A stretch of DNA of 64,000 nt from Candidatus Thiodiazotropha sp. (ex Epidulcina cf. delphinae) (lineage in GTDB: Bacteria > Pseudomonadota > Gammaproteobacteria > Chromatiales > Chromatiaceae), in NCBI GenBank assembly GCA_025656455.1, contig JAHXHS010000020.1:1-64000 (forward strand), in the 5' to 3' direction. The notes beneath the pieces were generated by a model, which was not told the origin of the DNA, did not search any database, and was given only the letters and a program-made list of their open reading frames with translations. Within the stretch, counting starts at the first letter, position 1; each line of letters opens with the position of its first letter. This document shows, piece after piece, positions 52,896 through 61,723 of this stretch. Position numbers and translations under genes: made by a program.

Positions 52896-53140
52896 GGTGG
52901 TTGCCTGGTAATAGTGCTCTTTATCTGCATCCTTACCAAGAGCTCAGTAGCTTGTGTGCCAGCGCCACTCCTGCAACTGGCAGACATTTTTACTGCGTGG
53001 TGGCGTAGCATGTAAATCATTCTTGTTATGAAAACATGCAATGCCGTACATCTTGTCGGCAGAAAATCAAATCCCTTTAAGTAAATAAAGTTTAATACTC
53101 TAATGACAGGAACTTTTTTCCTGAATACACGTGATCCGGC
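52896..53140. other. Gene-free stretch
   Basis: Between the chemoreceptor start and the truncated dehydrogenase I see only the receptor's probable promoter region and no coding sequence. Confidence 0.4.
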
Positions 53141-53635
53141 TTAGGGTGCCGGGTTAATATCTTGGTCGAAGTGGTGTTTCAGCGCGTAAGCGACAAACAC
53201 ATTGGTTACGCCCGGGTCGAAGCCGGAACCGAGCAGCGCCATCACGCCCACTGCATCGAATCGCTCCTGATAGACCCACTGCCATTTGTATTCGAACTTG
53301 GCTTCATCCAAGGGTTCGTAGTTGGCGGTGTCCAGATAGTCGATACCGGTTTCTAGGCAGGCGTCCATGATGCTCAGGTCCTGATAGGGCAGGGCGACGT
53401 TGATCACCATCCTGGGTTCGATTTTTCGGATCAGCGACACCAATTCGGCGGTATTGTCGGCATCGACCTGGGCCGTGTGGATATGCCGGTCAGTGATCTC
53501 ATCGGCGGTCTGATCGCACTTTGCCAAGGTTCTGCTCGCCAGCCAGATGTCGCTGAAGACCTCTGCTGCCTGGGCGCGCTTGTGCGCAACGACCCGGCCG
53601 ACATCGCCAGCGCCGATGATCAAAACCCGACACAT
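53141..53635 (-). pseudogene. Saccharopine / carboxynorspermidine dehydrogenase-like, C-terminally truncated
   Basis: The 164-aa frame has the N-terminal Rossmann part of this family: CRVLIIGAGDVGRVVAHKRA, LVSLIRKIEPRMVINVALPY, LDTANYEPLDEAKFEYKWQW and GFDPGVTNVFVAYALKHHF. Intact enzymes have about 400 residues. After KHHFDQDINPAP a stop appears and no further family sequence follows in any nearby frame, so about 240 residues including substrate residues are missing. It is likely a dead remnant; an intact paralogue may exist elsewhere. Confidence 0.8.
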
Positions 53636-53958
53636 AACATTTCACCCCTGAATCACGCGTGAGCGCGAATTTTAGTCTTAGATCAAGTGGATTGTCTTGT
53701 GATTTATTTGTTTGGAATAGGTTTTACGAAAAACAGTTTTTTGGCTCTTCCCCTGATCAAATGGGTAGATGAATCGGCCGCCAATGAACGCAAATCTCTC
53801 AACGTTTCGGATTGAGGGTGAATCAGTTGCTTGTTACCGTTTCAGGCCGGTTTATCGGATGGCGCCCAGGATTCACAGGTTCCGACAACCGGATAAATTG
53901 CAAACTGGGTGAAACCATTCGCGTGAATTTGCGGTTAATAACGGTTAACCCACAGTGT
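53636..53958. repeat. Intergenic region with dispersed GAATGAACGCAAAT / TTTGCGG repeats
   Basis: The 323-bp region contains CGCCAATGAACGCAAATCTC at 53779-53798 and ATTCGCGTGAATTTGCGGTT at 53918-53937, forming a long inverted pair as at 44014-44209. No gene is supported. Confidence 0.5.
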
Positions 53959-54375
53959 TCAAGGCTTGTCGTCATCCAAACCGTTTGTCGGGTCGCTGTC
54001 TTCGTTGTCGCTACTGTGCTGATGGCGGGGTCCGAATTCCGTCTCCAGACGCTGTTCGATCAGATGGCGGATTCTGCGTTCCAGGCTGCTGTCGAGTTCA
54101 TCGTGCAGGATCTGCCCGATTCGCGTGGTGGTCTCCGTGATAGCCTGCTTGACCGCCTCCGCCACCTTTAGACGCAGATCGTCCATCAGTTGCTTGGCAA
54201 TCTCATCCCGCATCCCGAGCAGTACCTCGTCATACTCGGGCACGCCGCTATCTTCCATCTCCCTGTCGTTGTTTGTGTAACCTGCATGTTCGGACTCCAG
54301 CTTATCCGTCGATACCACATCTTCCAGCAGCGGAATGGCCGAATCCTGGCGGTGTGATTGTTCGTCGTTACTCAT
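53959..54375 (-). CDS. Conserved hypothetical protein downstream of holC
   Basis: The 138-aa product is acidic and disordered at both ends (SNDEQSHRQDSAIPLLEDVV; DNEDSDPTNGLDDDKP) with a central amphipathic helix of about 60 residues (LGMRDEIAKQLMDDLRLKVA, DSSLERRIRHLIEQRLETEF). It abuts holC: its ATG follows the holC stop directly. The position between holC and no other gene suggests co-transcription with pepA-holC. Function unknown. Confidence 0.7.
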   Translation of the reverse strand: MSNDEQSHRQDSAIPLLEDVVSTDKLESEHAGYTNNDREMEDSGVPEYDEVLLGMRDEIAKQLMDDLRLKVAEAVKQAITETTTRIGQILHDELDSSLERRIRHLIEQRLETEFGPRHQHSSDNEDSDPTNGLDDDKP

Positions 54376-54804
54376 CTATCTGATGTCGTGTTTGTTGAGT
54401 GGGTAGCCTCTGTCGCGGTAGAAACGGAAACGCTCCCGGCCGGCCTGGATCACTTGGGGTTCCTTATCGATGACCTCCGCGACACGTTCGAATCGGCTGA
54501 AAAAGCCCGGCACCTCGCTGTCTAGGTTGATCAAAACATCCTTTTCCTCGCCACTCTCCCCCTTGTGGCCGATGACTACCGGCGTGACCGACGGGTCGCA
54601 GTCGTCGGCCATGCCGTGGGGAATAAAGCTGCCCTGGCGGAAGGTCCATAACAACCTGTCCATGTGTCGCGAAACCTCTTCGGAACCGGTATGGATGAAG
54701 ATCCTGCGCCCCTGGTGATAGATCTTTTCGCTCAACCGGCAGGCCAGAGTGTAGCGGTTGCCTGGGGCTTGTTGTTCGAGGATGTAGAAATCGACCTGGG
54801 TCAT
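54376..54804 (-). CDS. holC: DNA polymerase III chi subunit
   Basis: The Met at 54804 gives MTQVDFYILEQQAPGNRYTL and 142 aa, the usual chi length. Conserved parts are CRLSEKIYHQGRRIFIHTGS, LLWTFRQGSFIPHG and RFRFYRDRGYPLNKHDI. Chi links the clamp loader to single-strand binding protein. The start overlaps the pepA stop by 4 nt, the classical pepA-holC coupling. A longer frame reading back into pepA is not the real start. Confidence 0.95.
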   Translation of the reverse strand: MTQVDFYILEQQAPGNRYTLACRLSEKIYHQGRRIFIHTGSEEVSRHMDRLLWTFRQGSFIPHGMADDCDPSVTPVVIGHKGESGEEKDVLINLDSEVPGFFSRFERVAEVIDKEPQVIQAGRERFRFYRDRGYPLNKHDIR

Positions 54805-56294
54805 TGTCCGCAACGTTTCAAAAGGAACTGGGTCAGCAAGGGAACGGGCCTTCCAGTGGCGCCTTTGGCCGTGCCTGAGCGCCAGGCGGTGCCGGCAATA
54901 TCCAGGTGGGCCCATTTGAACTTCTTGGTATAGCGCGAGAGAAAACAGGCTGCCGTGACGGTGCCTGCGCCCTTGCCGCCGATATTGGCCATATCAGCGA
55001 AATTGCTGTCGAGTTGCTCCTGATACGCATCCCAGAGGGGTAGCTGCCAGGCCCGGTCTCCGGCATGGGCGCCGGCGGCCAACAGTTCGTTGGCCAATGC
55101 CTCGTTATTGGCCATCAGTCCGGATGCCTGATGGCCGAGGGCGACGATACAGGCGCCGGTGAGGGTGGCGATGTCGATCACCACCGCGGGCTCGAAGCGT
55201 TCGCTGTAGGTGAGGGCGTCACACAGTATCAGACGGCCTTCGGCATCGGTATTGAGTATTTCTATGGTCTGCCCCGACATGCTGGTGACGATATCCCCCG
55301 GCTTGTTGGCGTCGCCGTCGGGCAGATTCTCCGAAGCGGGCACCACGCCGATCAGGTTGATCGGCAGCTCCATCTCAAGGCCTGCCTTGAGGGTGCCGAT
55401 GACGCTTGCGCCGCCGCACATGTCATATTTCATCTCATCCATGGCGGCGGAGGGTTTGAGGGAGATGCCGCCGGCGTCGAAGGTCAGGCCCTTGCCGACC
55501 AGCACCACCGGTTTGGCGCCGGGCTTGCCGCCCTGGTACTCCATCACGATCAGCTTGGCCGGTTGGCGACTGCCGCGGGAGACCGAGAGCAGGGCGCCCA
55601 TGGCCAGTTTCGCCATCTGTTTCTCGTCCAGGATCCGGACCTTGAGCTTGCCGTGTTCACGACCCAGCTGGCGCGCCCGATCGGCGAGATAGCTGGGGGT
55701 GCAGATATTTCCCGGGAGGTTGGCCAGGTCCTTGGTCAGCTTGACGCCGCCGGCGATGGCTTGGGCTTGCGACTGGGCCCTTTGCGCCGCCTTGAGATGG
55801 CGGCGGTCTTGCACGAAGAGACCAAGGCGCTTGAGCGGGCGCTGGGGTTTCTTGACGTCGCTCTTGGTCTCGGTGAAGCGATAGAGGCTCTCCTCGGCGC
55901 TGAGGATGGTCTCGCGGATGGCCTGCGGCAGTGTGCAGTCGTCGATCTCCACTTCACCCAACCCCAAGACTGCCTCGATGGCATGGCCTTCGTTTAGGCC
56001 TTTCACCACGGATCTGACGATCTTGGCGTATCGCTTTCTGTTCAGTTCCCGCGGCTTGCCCAGTCCGACCAGCAGGATGCGTTCCGCCTGAATGCCGGGC
56101 ACATCGTAGAGCATCAGTTGCTGTCCGTTCTCGCCGGCCATGTCGCCACGCTTCAGGATGCGTTGCAGAAAGCCCTTGCTGGCCCTGTCCAACTGCTGCG
56201 CCAGGGGGGAGAGTTGACGTTTGGCGAAGACCCCGAGGATCAGGCAGGGGGTACGCTGCTTGGCAGGATCTCCAGACTTGATGCTGTATTCCAT
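54801..56294 (-). CDS. pepA: Cytosol (leucyl) aminopeptidase
   Basis: The 497-aa M17 peptidase has the two-metal catalytic C-terminal domain: VLVGKGLTFDAGGISLKPSA, MKYDMCGGASVIGTLKA and the signature NTDAEGRLIL. The N-terminal domain (about 1-170) precedes it. It removes N-terminal residues from peptides and in E. coli also acts in cer recombination. It is divergent from lptF with a 132-bp intergenic gap, the conserved gammaproteobacterial arrangement. Confidence 0.97.
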   Translation of the reverse strand: MEYSIKSGDPAKQRTPCLILGVFAKRQLSPLAQQLDRASKGFLQRILKRGDMAGENGQQLMLYDVPGIQAERILLVGLGKPRELNRKRYAKIVRSVVKGLNEGHAIEAVLGLGEVEIDDCTLPQAIRETILSAEESLYRFTETKSDVKKPQRPLKRLGLFVQDRRHLKAAQRAQSQAQAIAGGVKLTKDLANLPGNICTPSYLADRARQLGREHGKLKVRILDEKQMAKLAMGALLSVSRGSRQPAKLIVMEYQGGKPGAKPVVLVGKGLTFDAGGISLKPSAAMDEMKYDMCGGASVIGTLKAGLEMELPINLIGVVPASENLPDGDANKPGDIVTSMSGQTIEILNTDAEGRLILCDALTYSERFEPAVVIDIATLTGACIVALGHQASGLMANNEALANELLAAGAHAGDRAWQLPLWDAYQEQLDSNFADMANIGGKGAGTVTAACFLSRYTKKFKWAHLDIAGTAWRSGTAKGATGRPVPLLTQFLLKRCGQ

Positions 56295-56426
56295 ATAATA
56301 AAATGCCCTGGTTTATGTTGCTGGGTTAATCGTATCGGGAAACGCCGGGATGTCGGCGTTTCCGGGCTGTGTCGATCGATATATACCAAGTCTACCGAAA
56401 CAGGCACAATTTACCATCGCGCTGAA

Positions 56427-57560
56427 ATGATCGGACAATATGGGACGCTGCATTTGATTACGCTTATCGACCGCTACCTGCTGAAAGAGGTGCTCAAGGC
56501 ATTGCTGGCGATTCTGCTCGTGCTGGCCCTGATCATGCTCAGCAACAGTTTCATCAAACTACTGAAAGAGGTGGCGTCCGGCGATTTGAATGCCGATCTG
56601 CTGTTCCAGGCGCTGGGCCTGCAGATGGTCGTCTATATTGCGCGCCTGATACCCCCGGCCTTCTTCTTCGCCGTGCTTTTCGTGGTCGGGCGGATGTACC
56701 GGGACAGCGAGATGGTGGCGCTGGAGTCCTGCGGTATCGGAGGGCTGGGTCTCTATCGCTCGTTGATCCTTGTGGTCACCCCGGTGGCCCTGCTGACCGG
56801 TTGGCTCTCGCTCTACGTCCAACCCTGGGCAAGCCGCCTCAGCGCCGAGCTATTGAGCCATCAGAGCGGCCAGGCCACTGAGCTGGCGGGCGTCACCGCC
56901 GGGCGTTTCAATGAGTACAGCCAGGGCGATCTGGTGCTGTATGTGGAGTCGATCGCCAGTGAACAGCGGCGCATGCGCAATATCTTCGTGCAGCAGCGCA
57001 GAGACGGGGTGTTGAGTCTGGTGAGCGCGAAGCGTGGCTATCAGCGCTTCGATGAGGATTCCGGGGACCGCTATCTGGTGTTGGAGGAGGGGCATCGCTA
57101 TCAAGGGAGTCCGGGACAGGCCGATTACCGGGTCAGTGAATTCGAACGCTATGCCTTACGGGTCAAGGAATCACAGGGGGGGGTGGCGAAGATTACCCGC
57201 AAGTCACTCTCCAACCAAGCCCTGTTGGCATCCGCGTCGATCAGGGATCGCGCCGAGTTCCAGGTCAGGCTGGCGCAGATTCTGGGGCTGTTGGTGTTTG
57301 CCCTGCTGAGTCTGCCGCTCAGTCGGTCCATGCCCCGTCAGGGACCGTTCGGCCGGTTGGTATTGGCCTTCGTGCTCTATACCCTCTATTTGAGTTTACA
57401 GGGCGCGGCGGAGAACTGGATGGTCGACGGTTCGACGCCTGAGTGGCTGGGGGTCTGGTGGGTCCATCTTGCCTTAGCGGTGATCGGGCTGTTATTACTG
57501 ATCCCCGACAGCCGCATCTATCGCCGCATGCGCCGTGGTCTGCTTGCGAGGTTGGCATGA
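56427..57560 (+). CDS. lptF: LPS export permease LptF
   Basis: The ATG at 56427 gives 377 aa; family members usually start near LIDRYLLKEVLKALLAILLV, so a TTG at 56455 is an alternative. It shows the LptF/YjgP pattern: two N-terminal membrane helices, a third near 100 (LIPPAFFFAVLFVVGRMYRD), a periplasmic beta-jellyroll of about 130 residues and three C-terminal helices. With LptG and LptB it extracts lipopolysaccharide from the inner membrane and delivers it to LptC/A. The stop overlaps lptG (ATGA). Confidence 0.93.
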   Translation: MIGQYGTLHLITLIDRYLLKEVLKALLAILLVLALIMLSNSFIKLLKEVASGDLNADLLFQALGLQMVVYIARLIPPAFFFAVLFVVGRMYRDSEMVALESCGIGGLGLYRSLILVVTPVALLTGWLSLYVQPWASRLSAELLSHQSGQATELAGVTAGRFNEYSQGDLVLYVESIASEQRRMRNIFVQQRRDGVLSLVSAKRGYQRFDEDSGDRYLVLEEGHRYQGSPGQADYRVSEFERYALRVKESQGGVAKITRKSLSNQALLASASIRDRAEFQVRLAQILGLLVFALLSLPLSRSMPRQGPFGRLVLAFVLYTLYLSLQGAAENWMVDGSTPEWLGVWWVHLALAVIGLLLLIPDSRIYRRMRRGLLARLA

Positions 57561-58621
57561 TTTCCCTCTTTGATCGCTATATCGGTCGCGCCGTACTGCT
57601 GGGCGTGTTGGCGGTGCTTGCGTTGTTGCTCGTACTGATCGGGTTTTTCGAAGTGATCGCCGAACTGGAGGATGTGGAGCGCGGTTATACCACCGCCATG
57701 GCCTACACCTATGTGCTGCTGGGCCTGCCGCGCTACAGTTATGAACTGTTTCCGGTCGCCACCCTGCTCGGCAGTCTCATCGGTCTGGGAGTGCTGGCGG
57801 GAAACTCGGAGTTGATGGCGATGCGGGCCGCCGGTGTTTCCATCGCCAGGATTGTGTTGTCGGTGCTCAAGACAGGGTTGTTGGTGCTGTCTGCCGTGGT
57901 GCTGGTCGGCGAATATCTGGCGCCACGGGCGGAACAGCAGGCGCAGCGAATGAAGATGGAGGCGTTGTTTGATCAGATCACCCTTAAGACACGTTACGGC
58001 TTCTGGTCCCGGGATGGAGACACTTTCATCAATATCCGCCAGATCTTGCCCGATGCCCGGTTGGCCGATATCTCTGTATACGAATATGGCGAGGATTCCC
58101 GGCTTGACAGGGCGATACACGCCGAGCGGGGCATTTATCTTCCGGGGGGGTGGGTCTTGCAGGATGTGGAGCGGAGTGAATTCACCCCGGAACGGATCAA
58201 GGTAAGCAGGATACCCAGTCAGCCCTGGCAGACCCAACTGGAGCCGTCGTCGCTGGACGTGCTCACCGTCAAGCCTCATATGCTGGCCGCCTGGGATCTA
58301 TGGCGCTATATCGACTATTTGAAGAAAAACGGTCAGGCCTCGGTGAATTACGAGGTGGCCTTCTGGGGCAAACTGGCCGTCCCCCTGGTAACGCTGGTGA
58401 TGCTGTTCCTGAGTATTCCCTTTGTCTTCGGCTCCCTGCGCAGCGCGGGAATCGGTCAAAGAGTGTTTGTCGGCGCCATGCTGGGTATTGTGTTCTATCT
58501 GCTGAACCGGGCCTTCGCCTATATGGCCGTGGTCTATTCGCTGAATGCGTTATTTGCCGCCTGTTTTCCCTTATTGCTGTTTTTGGCGTTGGCAGTGTGG
58601 ATGTTGCGGCGGGTTCGCTAG
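57557..58621 (+). CDS. lptG: LPS export permease LptG
   Basis: The ATG 57557 gives 354 aa: MISLFDRYIGRAVLLGVLAV, RYSYELFPVATLLGSLIGLG and the C-terminal helices (YLLNRAFAYMAVVYSLNALF). It pairs with LptF in the LptB2FG transporter. The stop codon TAG is part of a CTAG that has become the duplicated flank of a family E element, so the reading frame ends exactly at the insertion site without change. Confidence 0.95.
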   Translation: MISLFDRYIGRAVLLGVLAVLALLLVLIGFFEVIAELEDVERGYTTAMAYTYVLLGLPRYSYELFPVATLLGSLIGLGVLAGNSELMAMRAAGVSIARIVLSVLKTGLLVLSAVVLVGEYLAPRAEQQAQRMKMEALFDQITLKTRYGFWSRDGDTFINIRQILPDARLADISVYEYGEDSRLDRAIHAERGIYLPGGWVLQDVERSEFTPERIKVSRIPSQPWQTQLEPSSLDVLTVKPHMLAAWDLWRYIDYLKKNGQASVNYEVAFWGKLAVPLVTLVMLFLSIPFVFGSLRSAGIGQRVFVGAMLGIVFYLLNRAFAYMAVVYSLNALFAACFPLLLFLALAVWMLRRVR

Positions 58622-58866
58622 CCTGCATTTCTCACACCCCTCCTACTGCGGCGGCCCAATGGCACGCCCTGTCTGGCGTTCGCTCGGTCGGGGTGCTCGA
58701 CATAGTGTTGGCTATGCCTGCGCGCCCCTCGGTCGCGACAAATCCGCCGGGAGCGGATTTGGACAGCTTTGCTGGCCCGAAGGGTGGAGGGCAGGACGCC
58801 CGACACAGCGCCAGCCATGACGCACCCTTGAGCCGCCTCGCGACGAACGGGTGTGAGAAATGCAGG
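58622..58866. mobile_element. CTAG-flanked palindromic element, family E
   Basis: Perfect 18-bp ends CCTGCATTTCTCACACCC lie between CTAG 58618-58621 and CTAG 58867-58870. The 245-bp GC-rich interior includes GGCGCTGTGTCGGGCG-like palindromes and no gene. It separates lptG from a convergent toxin gene, whose stop lies 4 bp beyond, and could serve as a two-way terminator structure. Confidence 0.9.
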
Positions 58867-58874
58867 CTAGTCAG

Positions 58875-59309
58875 TCATAGGTGCAGGCCTGAAAACGGGT
58901 TGCGGATACGCAGTTGTTGATCGATCAATTGGCCATCCTGCATATCCTCCGTATATAAGATCCGGCACTCCGCGAGGAGTGCGGCGGAGAGAATCATGGC
59001 ATCGTAGACGTTGAGTCCATACCGCTCGGAAACTGACCTGCCCTTGTCGTGGGTGGCGATCGTTAGCGGCTCTACCGGGCATAACGATCTGATCAAGGCT
59101 AAGAATTCGTTGATCTCTTTCCATGGCATGGCGAGCTTTTTGCGAGCCACGCTTGTCAGTTCATTCAATACCTGGACACTGATCAGACCACCCTTGCGGA
59201 TGATCGCCTCAGCACGATCGGCTTTATCGGCGTCGTTCGACAATAGATAGAGCAGGATGTTGGTATCGATGAATGCCTTATCCTCGGGCATTCGCATCAT
59301 TCCGGTCAA
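58875..59309 (-). CDS. PIN-domain toxin (VapC-like)
   Basis: The 144-aa PIN-domain RNase has the acidic residues in order: FIDTNILLYLL (Asp15), VQVLNELTSVARKK (Glu ~50), GLNVYDAMILSAALLAECRI (Asp ~102) and LYTEDMQDGQ (Asp ~121). VapC toxins cut specific RNAs. The start could be the Met at 59309 or 59291; both overlap the antitoxin end. It is the second gene of a leftward AbrB-PIN pair. Confidence 0.9.
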   Translation of the reverse strand: MTGMMRMPEDKAFIDTNILLYLLSNDADKADRAEAIIRKGGLISVQVLNELTSVARKKLAMPWKEINEFLALIRSLCPVEPLTIATHDKGRSVSERYGLNVYDAMILSAALLAECRILYTEDMQDGQLIDQQLRIRNPFSGLHL

Positions 59310-59511
59310 AGGTAAAATCGGCTGGAAGTTTTCCCCGGAACCGCCTCAGCTTTTCAAGCAAGGCCTCTTTGCCGGGTTTTCTCCTCACCTGAAAGAGGCG
59401 TTCATCGGCGATGATAACCTCGATATCATCACCCTCGCGCAGCTCAAGCGCCTCAACCACCGAGGCAGGTAGGCGGATGGCTAAGCTGTTTCCCCACTTT
59501 GAGACTTGCAT
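59278..59511 (-). CDS. AbrB/MazE-type antitoxin
   Basis: The Met at 59511 gives a 77-aa protein: MQVSKWGNSLAIRLPASVVE, ALELREGDDIEVIIADERLF, then a flexible Lys/Arg-rich tail (RRKPGKEALLEKLRRFRGKL) expected to wrap the PIN toxin. The swapped-hairpin AbrB fold binds DNA and represses its own operon. A perfect palindrome lies 17 bp upstream. A longer frame to 59646 crosses the operator and is rejected. Confidence 0.92.
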   Translation of the reverse strand: MQVSKWGNSLAIRLPASVVEALELREGDDIEVIIADERLFQVRRKPGKEALLEKLRRFRGKLPADFTFDRNDANARG

Positions 59512-59527
59512 GACCGATTTCTCGTGT

Positions 59528-59554
59528 AGATATACATATTTAAAATGTATATCT
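59528..59554. promoter_or_regulatory. Operator of the AbrB-PIN operon
   Basis: AGATATACAT-ATTTAAA-ATGTATATCT is a perfect 10-bp-arm palindrome 17 bp upstream of the antitoxin ATG. The AT-rich centre can double as the -10 region. Binding by the AbrB antitoxin, alone or with toxin, is the expected regulation. Confidence 0.75.
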
Positions 59555-59628
59555 ATCATGCAAGTCTTGTCAAATGATGAAAGCTCCAAAGGGGGCTCTG
59601 AATGAGGCTTTGTCAGGGTTGGGAACTC

Positions 59629-59698
59629 GGTGCGGCAGGGCCGCACCCTACATTGAATTAGCGGAAATTTGCGGTGATTGGCGTCTATTTGCGGCTAA
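59629..59698. repeat. REP-like palindrome plus TTTGCGG dispersed repeat
   Basis: GGTGCGGCAGGGCCGCACCC (59629-59648) is followed by AATTTGCGGTGATTGGCGTC then TATTTGCGGC. The pair combines two dispersed families that also occur together at 12529-12613. Confidence 0.65.
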
Positions 59699-59721
59699 AT
59701 CACTATTTCTTTGACACTTCG

Positions 59722-60678
59722 TCAATGCCAACGTAGGGTAAGTTGAAGTCCGAGGTAGTCCGTGATGACAGGATCGCTGCGGCCGGCGAAAGGACCGTTC
59801 CAGGCTGCTGTTTCCGAGGGGTTGAAGTTCGGGCTTCGGTAAAAGGCGCGCAGTTCCAGTTCGCTTTCGACCCCCACGCCGAACAAATCGTCCACCATGG
59901 TGTTCAGGGTGCCGAGGGGATCGGTGGCGATGAGAACGGTCTTGTCCCAGAAGCCGAATGAGCTCTGGCGCTTGATCTCACGGCGGGTATCCTCAAAATA
60001 CCAGCCCAGAAGCGCGCCGACAGTTGGGGTGAAGATGACATCCTGGATGGAGACCGGCTCGAAAAGGGCTTCCAGGCCGAACTCGTAGATCGCGGAGAGG
60101 GTGAAGGAAAACCAGAAAGCTCCGGTCTCCGACAGGCCGCGCTCTCTGCCCCGGGTGTAGTAGGTCATGCCCCAGTAGGGATGCAGTATATAGTTGATAT
60201 ACCACTCATCCGGGTCCCAGCGTGGATGGGAGACGTTGTCCCACCATTTACTGAGCGTGTACTCCTCTTTCTGTTCATCGCTCCAGGCGGAGACATCTTC
60301 CGGCATGACGTATAACAGCCCCACAATGAAGAACTGGTAGCCGAAGAAATAGGCCGTGTCACGCTTCAGGCCGGGGTAGTCGACAGGGCTTGTGTCGTCA
60401 AGCTCCCGCCCGAAACCATAGGGCCTGTCCCGGGATTCGGAAGCAGATGCGATCTCGAGCGATTCAGACAGCGACAAACCGGGATATTGCGCAAGGAGCC
60501 CGGAGAATCCGGACTCCCCGGTTGTCTCCGTTTCAGTTTCATAGAAAGAGACCGGGCTTTCGGGCAGCCACTCCCGGGATTGCGCCGTCGTGGCGAACAG
60601 CAGGGCAATAAGGCAGACAACCCATCGCTTCACCGGACTGGCCGGGCATCTGCCGAGTTGTCTTGTCTCACTGTTCAT
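59722..60678 (-). CDS. DUF3943-like envelope protein
   Basis: From the Met at 60678 the protein has 318 aa with a signal peptide (KRWVVCLIALLFATTAQS). The mature part contains the DUF3943-type block WDNVSHPRWDPDEWYINYIL, HPYWGMTYYTRGRERG and FTLSAIYEFGLEALFEPVSI, with several hydrophobic and amphipathic segments. It is probably in the outer membrane or periplasm. The family has no assigned function. A further in-frame Met at 60705 is an alternative start without a better ribosome site. Confidence 0.75.
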   Translation of the reverse strand: MNSETRQLGRCPASPVKRWVVCLIALLFATTAQSREWLPESPVSFYETETETTGESGFSGLLAQYPGLSLSESLEIASASESRDRPYGFGRELDDTSPVDYPGLKRDTAYFFGYQFFIVGLLYVMPEDVSAWSDEQKEEYTLSKWWDNVSHPRWDPDEWYINYILHPYWGMTYYTRGRERGLSETGAFWFSFTLSAIYEFGLEALFEPVSIQDVIFTPTVGALLGWYFEDTRREIKRQSSFGFWDKTVLIATDPLGTLNTMVDDLFGVGVESELELRAFYRSPNFNPSETAAWNGPFAGRSDPVITDYLGLQLTLRWH

Positions 60679-60790
60679 AGACGCTGAAATCCGTTGCCCC
60701 TCCATGGAGATTTGATAGGTAGCCGCGTGAAATTTGCTTGATTGCCAGGAAAGTGAAATATAATCATGGTGTTATGAGTTATAGTTTGAC

Positions 60791-61723
60791 TCATCGGGTT
60801 TTTCGCAGATTTTCCAGATTATCCAGCACCCGCTGCGCGCGCTGGATCTTTTCCCTGGCTCGCTCATCCTGCGGATCGAGGGCCAGGGCTGCCCGCCAGG
60901 TCGCCTTGGCGCTTTCGATCTCTCCGTCCCGATAGAGGCGGTCCCCGGCTGAGAGGAGGTTTTCTATATACTTCTCCAGCCGGCCATTGACCTCTGAGAG
61001 CATTTTTTTCGCCGCTTCACTGCCCGGCGCCTCTTTCAGCACCAATTCGAGGACGCGTCTGGCATCTCTCAGTTGTCCCCTTTCGGAGAACCGGCGCGCT
61101 TCCGCGAGACGTTTGTCGATGCGCTGTTTCCAGCGCTGCGCCCGTTCCGCCTTCTCCTTGCTCGCCATCTCTTTCTTATGCTGTTTTTGCTTCTTCAGCA
61201 GGTGTTCCATCAAATCCTGATCCGCCTCGTCCTGCTTGAGCGATAGTGCGATGGTCAGGCAGTCCTTCGCCAGGGCGTTGTTTCGCTTGAAGTGCCGCCA
61301 GGCGCATCCGGAGAGGGCCTGCTGCATGCTGTCAAGCTGCTCCCGTGTCTCCTGCAGGCGGTGGTTGTATTGCGGTTTATCCGGGCTGGATTGAGAGAGT
61401 TTGGTCAGTATCGGCAATTGATTCTTCAAAGCCGATGTATTGCTGATCAGCAGTTGGTCGTTCAGCTCCTCTTCCAGGGTCTTCTGTCTATCTCTGATTG
61501 TTTGGAGCTCGTCGCCATAGACGTGCTTCCGGTTGATGCCGACACGGGCTTGATCGAGTATCTGAATCGCTTCGCCATAGCGGCCCTTGGCAACCAGCTG
61601 TCGGCTCTTGAGCAGCGCATTCTCATCCATGGGTGCAGGAGGTTTCCGGGTTTCAAGCAGTTGACAACCGCTGAGCATCAGCAGGCAGGCACAGGCAGGG
61701 AAAACTTTATGAGACGGTTTCAT
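60791..61723 (-). CDS. TPR-like lipoprotein
   Basis: The 310-aa lipoprotein has signal MKPSHKVFPACACLLMLSGC (lipobox LSGC). The mature protein is almost all helical with repeat pairs like KSRQLVAKGRYGEAIQILDQ, FSERGQLRDARRVLELVLKE and GDRLYRDGEIESAKATWRAA, consistent with TPR motifs, and a Lys-rich coiled coil in the middle (~175-200). It overlaps the upstream cyclase gene by 4 nt, so the two proteins are likely made together. It could scaffold an envelope complex linked to cyclase signalling. Confidence 0.82.
   Translation of the reverse strand: MKPSHKVFPACACLLMLSGCQLLETRKPPAPMDENALLKSRQLVAKGRYGEAIQILDQARVGINRKHVYGDELQTIRDRQKTLEEELNDQLLISNTSALKNQLPILTKLSQSSPDKPQYNHRLQETREQLDSMQQALSGCAWRHFKRNNALAKDCLTIALSLKQDEADQDLMEHLLKKQKQHKKEMASKEKAERAQRWKQRIDKRLAEARRFSERGQLRDARRVLELVLKEAPGSEAAKKMLSEVNGRLEKYIENLLSAGDRLYRDGEIESAKATWRAALALDPQDERAREKIQRAQRVLDNLENLRKTR

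Noticed and set aside
55065..55997. 310-codon open frame opposite pepA
   Set aside because: Antisense to a complete, motif-bearing aminopeptidase; composition is that of a reverse-frame shadow.
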